64,000 bases of DNA from Scleroderma bovista (Eukaryota > Basidiomycota > Agaricomycetes > Boletales > Sclerodermataceae), in assembly GCA_037178675.1 (NCBI GenBank), contig JAYMGJ010000723.1:1-64000 (forward strand), given 5' to 3'. A model generated the notes under the pieces. That model saw nothing but the letters and a program-made list of their open reading frames with translations, had not been told where the DNA came from and did not search any database. Each line of letters begins with the position of its first letter. The first letter of the stretch is position 1. Shown here piece after piece: positions 56,201 through 64,000 of the stretch. The translations under genes and the position numbers were made by a program.

Positions 56201-56799
56201 CAAACCCTGTCCCTGTGACAAAATCTACTGGCGCAGTATGGGAAGCTGGTATTAACACGCAGTCACTCAATGGAGCTATTGCCGAACCTGATCAGCCCCG
56301 CGGACGACCGCTGGAGCGGGTTCTCGTGGCAAACCGCATGTCCCTCACCTACGATCCCAGAGATTCGATGTCCATCTCTTCTTACGAAACCGGTCGCGAG
56401 AGCCCCATGAGCAGTTCTCCATCACCGTCACCGTTGCCCCAGCCTTTGTCGTTATTGCCACAGTCTTCGTCACAAACGCCAACCGCACGGAGTCCTCCAT
56501 CTCGGGACCATGACCAGACTGGCACTTCGTCCACTGCATCAGGTGATACCCCGACAACGCGCCGGAAGAGCGTGCGGGTGTCACTGCAGCCGACGTTTTC
56601 CCCTGCGCCTCCTGCTGAGTACGACCAGTTCGACGAAGACGAGACTGGTGGGCGCCACGTTTCCTGGTCTTCTCGCTCTAAACGTGTGAGTGGTGCTGCC
56701 ACGCATGATGTGTGGCAAGACTCGAGCGAGGAGGATGAGGAGTATCGCCGTGCGCGGCAACTTTTGAGTCGCGCAGGGAAAAGAAATGGGAAGGCATAG
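53274..56799 (+). CDS. BAR/IMD-like membrane-binding protein (Ivy1-like), long disordered C-terminus
   Basis: Exons 53274-53605, 53672-54027 and 54107-56799; 1,126 residues. The first 230 residues are helical and look like an I-BAR/IMD domain: LLNNLITHEKEYTKHLVALF, an Ala-rich helix (VVAAIVDVLAGAEDALQRYL), EDVGAIIHDREILVTRVIKL, then a charged coiled coil (LQACERQLAEKERELAVRR) and DCGWIWGEMGKQGL. In yeasts Ivy1 binds phospholipids and Ypt7/Vps33 at the vacuole; the match is inferred from layout only. The other 850 residues are Ser/Pro/Arg-rich and disordered. Intron 1 (53606-53671, 66 nt) has no in-frame stop. Confidence 0.6.
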
Positions 56800-57365
56800 G
56801 CGCATACGGTTTTGTGAATAGGTCATACGACATACTCGACACCAACAGTGCAACCCATTCCTTCATTACTCACCAAATCTTCAACGTTCGAATTTATTCT
56901 TATTGAAATTTTTTTTTTTTTGCTTGCGCTCGTTTTATTTTTCGTGTGTATCACGCCATATGCATTTGATACTTACTATCAATCTGAAGATGCCAACGGG
57001 GGGTTTTTTTTTGAATCTGGGTAGTACTTGATGTACATGGTCCGCAGGACAAGACAAATACAGCATGCTTTAGTTTGTGGGCGACTTCACGGTCTTCCGC
57101 CCTCGTCGATATTTACTCCTACTAAGTCAGCTTCACAAGCCAACAATTGCAAGCGTACCCCTATATTTTAACTGCTCCCATTTCACATTTAGTGATGCTG
57201 CCTCATGCAAGCCTCATGGATGATTGTGGCCATAGAATTTGGGCCAAGGGGAAAAATACATATCTTTTGGGAGGGTACCTCACACTGACAAACTCGTGAC
57301 TCCCTTGCGATGGCGACTTGCAGCCGAAAAAAAACATAAGTATACGAGGAACAAAGGGAGTATAA
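56800..57365. other. Intergenic between convergent genes
   Basis: 3' regions of the BAR-like gene and SUMO. It contains T-rich runs (about 56908-56922 and 57003-57010). No gene seen. Confidence 0.45.
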
Positions 57366-58027
57366 CTATCGGCAGTGATGATACTGATGTACAAGCAATG
57401 TTGACCCTCCAACCTCTAGCATCGACGGAATCAAAGAAATGAAGTTGGTCAGGAGACAGAACGATGACAAGCCTGAGGAAACCTTACGTTCAACCATGAC
57501 ATCAATAGTATCTGCGATAGGGGTCAATTTGGGAGTCCCATCCATTTCGAAAAAAGTTTACTTGCCATTATCTTCCATATCCAGACTGGCTGGTGTATCG
57601 TCTTCATTTATCCTGTTACCATCGTACAGGAAACTAAACGATATCAGATCAACAAGAGGATAAAGACATTACAAGGTGAAGAATCAAAGTTATGTTTCAT
57701 ACAGCATCTCGATAGAGCGCATATGGGGTATTATCGAGTATCAGAATAGTCTACTTACCGAATACTAGCCACATCCTTCCCTACTTTATTAGCATAGGCG
57801 CCTTGAAGCTTGCTTAGCTTCGTGTTACGCTTGATTTTGAAGAAAACCTCGTCTCCCGAAGAGCTGACAACCTGTGAAGAACATGAAAAATGGCACAAGA
57901 AAGGGCGAAACGCGATCTTTAGTGTTGGAGATAGTTTACACCATACCTTCACATTGATGGGGGCGTTATCACCACTGCTCTCTGCTTTAATGTCGGCCAC
58001 TTGAGACTGCGTGGGGTCTTCGGGCAT
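57366..58027 (-). CDS. SMT3: SUMO (small ubiquitin-like modifier) precursor
   Basis: Five exons: 58027-57947, 57871-57759, 57633-57566, 57511-57488 and 57415-57366; 111 residues. After an acidic N-terminus (MPEDPTQSQVADIKAESSG) the beta-grasp fold is clear: INVKVVSSSGDEVFFKIKR, then KLSKLQGAYANK, FLYDGNRINEDDTPASLDM and DTIDVMVEQVGG. The Gly-Gly is followed by a 12-residue tail to be removed by a SUMO protease before conjugation. Intron 3 (57512-57565) begins GCAAGT, a GC-AG intron: the only GT alternative nearby gives an immediate stop, while GC restores the conserved DNDTIDVMVEQ. Exon 4 is only 24 nt. Confidence 0.93.
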
Positions 58028-59179
58028 GATTGCAAGAGTGTTCAGGAAAAATAAGATGGTTGGCGTATACGGAGGCGTGAATACAGTCAAGCTAGCCGAG
58101 ACAGTGAAAGTCTGGTGATCTCTTGTCCCTCATTGAAGAGTGAGCTTGGTGGTGTTTGTGGTCCTCTTACATAATCGACTCTACCCTGTGCCATATTACC
58201 CTTACCATGTCGATCCCTCTGTGCCACTCGTCGGATACCTCAGCAGTATGGCGAGAGAGGCTGCACGGGGACGAAAAAAGTGCTGGCGTGCTCCCGAAAG
58301 GGACATTCTCGCCCGGCTGGCCTGGGAGCACTCTGCTGCTGGCTTCGCTGACAAAGAAGCCTCCTTGTCCCCGCCCGCCTTCACCCAGTTTTTCAGACCA
58401 TCCTTTCGTCGGGTCCCTGCCAGCTCACACGCTCGGCCCACTCCCCTCAGCGTATGTGGTAGATGGTAGTTCACCTAAACAGCCCTGGAAGGGCGGCGGT
58501 CGGGGTAGCGGTTAAGCCCCATGACGAGCGCTTTTGCAGGCTCGAAACCGCACGGCCTAACCCGCCCCTTTACCTGTCCCTGTGTGTACTGTACGCGGCC
58601 CTGATCTTAGGAGAGGGGCGACCGACGGGCACGACAAACAGGCTGACCGCCCGGGATACCTCTCCGCACACAGACTATACACTACCCCCCTTCGGGGTAG
58701 TCTGGGCAACTTGTCTCAGCCTCGTCTTGCATTCTATACCACCCCCAACCATATCCACGCCAAATCCTGGGAGTTCATGTGTCAATCCTCTACTGCCTAT
58801 ACGCGTATAGGTTAAAATTCGAGGGAATTTGGTCCCGAGACTCATTGCTATGATCATAATGTCATTGGTTCGGGTGCGAAAAGAATGTGGGATGTAGGCT
58901 TATGTCGTTTGTAGGGAGTCGATTTTGCGACGCAGAATCAGGCTGAACCCTGGTAGTATTCGCCCGCAAGCAAAACCAATAAGAACTATTACAGCCACTG
59001 GCCATCTATCAGGTGCCACTGGGGTAAGCTCCAGTACTTGCCATATGGATGTCCCTAACCACAGGCTCGTGAATCCTGATAAGTTTGCCCGATCAAATTC
59101 CAGGCAAAATCAATAGCCCACGGAAAGATACATGTGCAGGGATAGAAAAACTGGCATTGCGGCCCTGTTTATCTCCATG
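58028..59179. other. Gene-poor GC-rich stretch
   Basis: About 1.15 kb without a credible gene. 58200-58740 is GC-rich with many short frames on both strands, unlike the AT-richer flanks, and may be the remnant of an insertion. A tRNA-like B box at about 58541 was considered and rejected. Confidence 0.4.
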
Positions 59180-59186
59180 TATAAAA
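59180..59186 (+). promoter_or_regulatory. TATA box of the secreted cysteine-rich gene
   Basis: TATAAAA, about 60 bases upstream of the ATG at 59241. Confidence 0.5.
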
Positions 59187-59240
59187 TGCAGACGAATGGG
59201 CCGCGATTCTTCAAGTGGTTCTTCTTTTCTGACCATCAAG

Positions 59241-59607
59241 ATGGTCCGTTTTCTCGGTGTCGCCTCCTTACTGTTCTTTTCGTACACTACTATTGTAGCT
59301 GTCAACATTATCCCGCGCGAGCAGACAAACGCTTTCGCCCTTCTGGGGCGATTCACTGTTTGTCCTCCTGAGCAAAGTGAGTCATACATATCACATTCAG
59401 TTCAAACAACTCGTTCACTCACTTTCCGCACAGCTTTCTGCTCTATTTATTTCTGCTGCTTCGAAGGGGGGTATTGTTGCCACGACAAGAGTGGATGTGA
59501 GTGCTTGGATTCAATAGCAAATTATTTGTGTCGCTTACAATGGGCTCACCCCAGGCTGTCCCAATGGGAGTACTTGTACCGCTGGTAACACTTGCACATC
59601 TCAGTGA
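59241..59607 (+). CDS. Small secreted cysteine-rich protein
   Basis: Exons 59241-59376, 59434-59496 and 59555-59607, giving 83 residues. The signal peptide is MVRFLGVASLLFFSYTTIVA. The mature part has eleven cysteines packed in the last half, with adjacent pairs (FCCFEGGYCCHDKSGCCPNG) and STCTAGNTCTSQ at the end. The pattern resembles granulin-like or knottin-type secreted fungal proteins, but I assign no family. Both introns have good donors (gtgagt), and the phases restore the Cys-Cys pairs exactly, which supports the model. Confidence 0.72.
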
Positions 59608-60108
59608 CTCCGGTGACATTAGTCTGTCTCTCGGCGAGATTATATACAGCATATCCAATGGTGTTGGTCAACCAGATAACTTGGGGAAGCAGTATGCAGC
59701 GTCGAGCAGACACGAATAATACATACCCAAAACGGCATTAGCCAGAATGTAGTGAATCCAGTATGTCCAACTGAAGGGAACAAAGGCTGGATATTCTTGA
59801 CATTGGGCTTGGACTCCCACAGATGTAACTTGTTGATTGGTCTGAGATGGATCGGAAACTGCGACACTTGTAATACTACGAACAAGCAAAGGTACGAATG
59901 ACGAGCTGAGTTCGAATCGGGTTGACCCTCCCTGGCAACTTCCCGCTCGTCGTCAGTCTCCTCCCTCACTCGAGGCTGTCCCTCATTTTCCTTCCCTCTC
60001 TCCTTTCTCTGCGGTCGTTCTTTACTTTCAGAGGGTTCCGACCCCAAAAATTGCACTCAAGGTATCGAAGAAAAAACAAACAAAACCAACCCGCCTTTAT
60101 CTGTCGAT
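59608..60108. other. Intergenic, no supported gene
   Basis: Contains competing short frames on both strands (for example a minus-strand frame 59668-59889) with no support. 59935-60055 is strongly pyrimidine-rich and probably the core promoter/5' leader of the next gene. Confidence 0.4.
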
Positions 60109-61734
60109 ATGTCTAAGAGAGAATTTGCTAAAGTTCGTGTTGGGCATGCTGGAGCACCCCATTCTTTCAACTTTCACAAGCGCGATTGTATGTTTTCTGG
60201 TCTTTGCAAAGGGTTCGATCACTGATCGGCTCCGTAGCATGCGCAACTGGCGGCTTCTACACTAACCCCACGACGGGCATGACTGTGTCGAGCAGTAACC
60301 CCTTCAACATCTCTTGGGACACCTCTTGCTTGCCCGGTACATCTGCTGTAGATATATATCTCATTGCCCCCTCTTTGGCCAACAGTCGCATCCATGAATG
60401 GGCAAACGTCAATTTTGGGCTAGGTAACTATCAGACCACCCTGGAGCCCAGGTGGTGGAATGATTCCTCATCCGTCCAGCTTCAATTGTCCATCGTCACC
60501 TCCGGAACGCAGCCTTTCCTCAGCCCTCTCCCGGCAGGTCCCATATTTACAGCAACATATACCGCCCCCACCTCAGGCGCTACTCCAGCTGGCGCTGATC
60601 TTAGCACCCCAAATACCATCAGTTATGTCAATAACTTCCCCACACCTAAATCGCTCACCAGCGGCAGAATCGCTGCTGGCATCCTCATACCCCTTCTCTT
60701 CATCGGTCTCGGCATCGCATACTACGTCAAGATGAGCCGCATCAAGGCCAGGGAGAAGAGCAAGCGCTTCTCCCATGTCGTCGACAAACGCATGTCCACC
60801 ATCTCATCAGACTGGAAATCCATATCCGCTGCTGGTGCATCTGCTGCAATTCGCAACAGTATTGCGGCCTCCGGTGGCAACCGCACTTCCACCGCCTTCT
60901 CGTTCGGCGCCATTCGCCCGATCAGTACCGTCGCCGTTGAGGGTGATGCAGGCTCGGAAAAATCCAGCTCCGATAACACTTCCGATATGTCGCAGCTCCG
61001 TCCAGGGCTTCGCTCTTCGGCTTTTGGCGAACGTGTATCCAGGGTATCGTTTGCTGCAGACGTTCGTCCATCTATAGAGTCTCGTCGTACCGTCGCCAGT
61101 CGTGCCTTCCACGTTGGACATATCCCGCCTATCCCTATTCGTAAAGATTCCGACGAAATGTCTCCCACACAAACACTGGGTGCGTTCTCGCTCACCCCTG
61201 AGGATATTAAGGCACGTATATCTGGCGAACCATCTGAGGGCCGCCCCAGCATGGACGAAGTCTGGCCCTCTCTCTCTAGTGGGTTATTCCCTGATTCTAT
61301 TGCGGGTGCGTCTAACCGTTTTCTCACCACTAGTGATGCGGACTGGAACAGATGACACAGGTGTAGACGATGAATATCTTATCCCTTCACAACCCTCCTT
61401 CGAACTACCGCTCCCGCCGGTTCCTGTACACGCCGCACCCGGATCGCCGGTCAGCATGATGCCCATGCCCGCTAGCGTCATGTCTCCTGATGAGATGCTC
61501 CGTGCCTATGCCGACCGCAAGATGACATCGCCCCCTCCTGGTAGCGCTGTCTCATTCCCTGCCCCCGCAGCTGGCTACAACCCCCACGGAATGCGCACGC
61601 TCTATTCCCCGGCTTATGCCGAATCGGCGGAATACGGGGCATCTACTCATACTAAACAGGGTAGCGGTGGCAGCATCAGGCAGACAACGTACAACCAGAA
61701 CGGAGATACTGCGTCGGTTGGCATGGCCAATTAA
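60109..61734 (+). CDS. Single-pass membrane protein with Ser-rich cytoplasmic tail
   Basis: Exons 60109-60187, 60238-61278 and 61334-61734; 506 residues. The extracellular-looking part (about 27-180) has a CATGGFYTNP start, an ISWDTSCLPG segment reminiscent of Kre9/Knh-type cell-wall domains, and Thr/Pro-rich stretches before a membrane helix (AAGILIPLLFIGLGIAYYV, about residue 190). A basic stop-transfer (KMSRIKAREKSKR) and a disordered tail with many Ser follow. No signal peptide is visible at the chosen ATG, so an upstream exon or another start is possible. The last intron (55 nt) has a clear branch point (tctaac) and reconnects the two frames. Confidence 0.65.
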
Positions 61735-62618
61735 TTCCGTCGTTTGTGCTAGGCTCTGCGTGCCCGCTCGGTCCCTGAATCTGATGAAGGTCGCTTTTTT
61801 TTCATGCCAAGATGTCTTCTCTGTTTTGCGACTACCTGCCTATATATTACTTAAAGCGACAGAAAAACCGTGTACGTTTGGGAGGGCGTCTATTTATACA
61901 CTGCCATATCTTTTTTTCTTGAGGCCGCTTCTGACGCTGACGCTTACATTTTAGTGATAGCTTATCTCTTCACAGTGACGTATGTGACGTTGCAGCTGCT
62001 TTTCATTTTCCATACCCACCGAATTCTAGGTTTTTTTATGATTGCGTTACCCGACGTTTCTCGATTCACAACCTGTATTGGTCTTTGGTATCCCCTTTTC
62101 ATACCCCTCAGCCTGGAGCCTTGCTACTGCTTATGCGTATATGATTGGTATTTTCTCCTGTCGTTGAACCATCGTGCAATTTTCCCTGTTGTGTTTATTA
62201 CTATCTATTTCTCTTACTTCTCGAAGCAGCAGCTTGGCAGATGGCACCCTGTTTTTGTGTGCTGAGAATTTATGACTTCTAGTGTAAGCGTCACGGGAAG
62301 CTCTCAGTCCGAAAACCACACGAACAAGGGTATCACAGAGTCTCTAATTTAGGGTATGTACATACTAGACGGTCACATTTTATGCAATGAAGTATGTGTT
62401 CAAGAGCTAACAATGGAGACTCGGAGGAACATGAGAGAATAGCGTCCCATATAAAAAATACACCATAGGAAAAGAGCGTGTGTACTTTGGTAAGCGCACC
62501 GTCGCAAAGGAGAGATCACAAATACTTGTCACAGAAATGAAATAAATGGAAGCTTTCACATACTCCTCAAGGAGCAAGGACACAAAACGAAAGAGGACTG
62601 GCACAAACGAGACGCACG
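61735..62618. other. Intergenic between convergent genes
   Basis: T-rich 3' regions; a 131-codon plus-strand frame (61870-62265) is pyrimidine-rich and hydrophobic by composition and is not credited. No RNA gene seen. Confidence 0.45.
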
Positions 62619-64000
62619 TCAGACGGTGATCCGGCTCTTGTCATTGGCACCTGAATCGTGGGAAAACGGATAGGGCGCTAGACGGATCTGTTCGTCGTAG
62701 CTCGATCGGGGACGGATAGCGAGAGACTCACCATCACCGTCCCCGGTGCCCTCCGCGACTGGCTTGGGTTGACGCGTGTACGTGCTGTCTTCCATCCCAA
62801 ATGCCTGGCCAAAGTTCATTCGCTCGTCATCGTTCACAAATCCGCCTTCCGTACGCCGGGCCGAGCGTGTCGAGGGCTTGCCGAGGATATAACCAAAGAA
62901 AAATTTAAGGGAGCCCCAGATTTCTATGGCAAAGTCCTCTAACGATGTTGTTAGTCCCAGAATAGCGCAGGTAAGGTTAGGATACTCACTGTAGTTGATA
63001 CTAAGCAAAGGGAATTAGTAGCGGGAAATAGGTCAGTGAGTGATCCTCACCTATCCAACAACGGGCGCCCTATACTGGTCCGTAGTGTGCCAGCACTTTT
63101 GTACTCGTTCACAGTGTACGCCCACATCATGAACGCGGAAAAGAAGACCATCTGAGAGTGTTGAGATTGAGCCGCAGTAAAAAAACATTCCCAAAGAGAA
63201 ATACCTCTATGCATGTTGCGAGAGCAGTCAACCCATCAGCGATGTTGGTCGCTGTCCAGTACTCGGTTGCTGATGAAGAGTTGTATCCAAACGCTATGGA
63301 AAGCGAAAGAGGATGACTTGCCTTTGATGACACGCCCTTCGAGTGCGGAGAACTGGATACTGCGTAAACGTACGTCGGATTTCTGCAAAGAAAATACTTA
63401 CGAGAAAGGATTGGTAAAACGTGAACATGACGATCAACTTGATAGCCAAGAACTTTGAAAGCGGTCTCCGGCCAGCAAGCTCCTCCTTGGTTAGTCCGTA
63501 GAAGAGAATTAACCCATAAAGAGCGACGCTGAAAAAGATATGAGTATATACCTAGTGTATCGAGAAGATATCACACTCACCTTATGCTGATGAAGTCAAT
63601 CACTTCCAAGTAGACATTGGCAAAGTTAATGCTCCATCCTGCTGATTCACAGAGGACATTGAATGCTTCGCAAATAATGCCGGTAATAGAACAGGCTTTT
63701 CATGGAAGCGGTAAGTGGTTCAGCAGGAAAAGAGGGCCACCGATATTACCTGGTCGGATTATCACGTATTGTAATACGGACCACTATACCAAATTAAGCA
63801 GGGAAATAAATCCAGCTACTTATTGAACGCACCTTGACAGTATACATGAAATATGCCTGTTGGGGCAGTCAGTCAGCCTCACTTTGATACTGCGCGAGAT
63901 GTGCCAAACCTTTGTTGGGCGGTACCTCCAGCAGCAGAACTATCCAAAGGTATCAAATAAGCGATGTGGTAATGTGCGAGATTTATTACTTACGGGCATT
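62619..64000 (-). CDS. TMEM184/DUF300 membrane protein (Hfl1-like), 5' end beyond window
   Basis: Eleven visible exons: 62619-62938, 62990-63000, 63051-63151, 63205-63269, 63322-63352, 63402-63528, 63581-63695, 63750-63783, 63833-63856, 63910-63939 and from 63994 on. Family signatures in order: CCWRYRPTK, AYFMYTVKWSVLQYVIIRP, GIICEAFNVLC, VALYGLILFYGLTKEEL, KFLAIKLIVMFTFYQSFL, FSALEGRVIKATEYWTATN, then IADGLTALATCIE, MVFFSAFMMWAYTVNEYK and DFAIEIWGSLKFFFGYILG. Fungal relatives act at the vacuole membrane. Exon 2 from the end is 11 nt, and the intron 63270-63321 starts GCAAGT (GC-AG). A Ser/Arg-rich cytosolic tail ends the protein. Confidence 0.88.

Noticed and set aside
58505..58560. Possible tRNA gene (A-box-like tagcggttaag and B-box-like ggctcgaaac)
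   Set aside because: The boxes are about 29 bases apart, too close for a tRNA, and no acceptor stem could be paired.
59640..60056. Minus-strand frame with aromatic-rich segment
   Set aside because: Equally plausible frames exist on the plus strand and no splice or start support was found.
61870..62265. 131-codon hydrophobic frame
   Set aside because: T-rich 3' region translates as Phe/Leu/Tyr; no start context or homology.

Overview
The window is nuclear DNA of a mushroom-type basidiomycete (Agaricomycete). The evidence is densely spaced introns of about 45-66 nt with GT/GC...AG borders, a basidiomycete small secreted cysteine-rich protein family, large F-box and HET-domain genes, Ty3-type and Helitron elements, and conserved fungal housekeeping genes that can be read through once introns are removed. 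Exon coordinates were worked out by eye from frame continuity and family conservation; no transcript or database was consulted.

Layout. 1-4.4 kb: decayed Helitron (Rep and PIF1-type helicase, several frameshifts), cut by the window's left edge. 4.8-5.1 kb: small secreted Zys3-like gene. 6.85-10.74 kb (-): six-exon Kin1/MARK-type kinase with a C-terminal KA1 domain. 10.77-11.15 kb (-): signal peptidase subunit Spc1. 11.2-35 kb: a duplicated region with five of the seven F-box paralogues (all -), interleaved with truncated copies of a histidine-acid-phosphatase-like gene. It also holds a decayed PF04185 phosphatase, an unrecognised membrane-protein remnant and a nearly pristine 7.27 kb Ty3 LTR retrotransposon. 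The intact nine-exon phosphatase is at 33.2-35.0 kb.

35.9-41.0 kb: a HET-domain gene lies between BET2 (Rab geranylgeranyltransferase beta, seven exons) and an internally deleted BET2 copy, inside direct repeats of about 0.45 kb. 41.3-47.5 kb (+): an unrecognised protein, an AlkB-like dioxygenase and a 1,063-residue membrane protein with a huge disordered tail. 48.3-53.1 kb: two more F-box units with another phosphatase remnant. 53.3-56.8 kb (+): BAR/Ivy1-like protein. 57.4-58.0 kb (-): SUMO. 59.2-61.7 kb (+): a cysteine-rich secreted protein and a single-pass membrane protein. 62.6 kb to the right edge (-): TMEM184/DUF300 protein with eleven visible exons.

Most interesting points: (i) four non-canonical GC-AG introns in four unrelated conserved genes; (ii) micro-exons of 6 and 11 nt; (iii) an F-box array whose units share one phosphatase/F-box recombination breakpoint, with short hypervariable segments inside otherwise conserved proteins; (iv) a HET gene bracketed by BET2-derived repeats; (v) a retrotransposon insertion so recent that its LTRs differ at about one base, with the empty site preserved in paralogous units.
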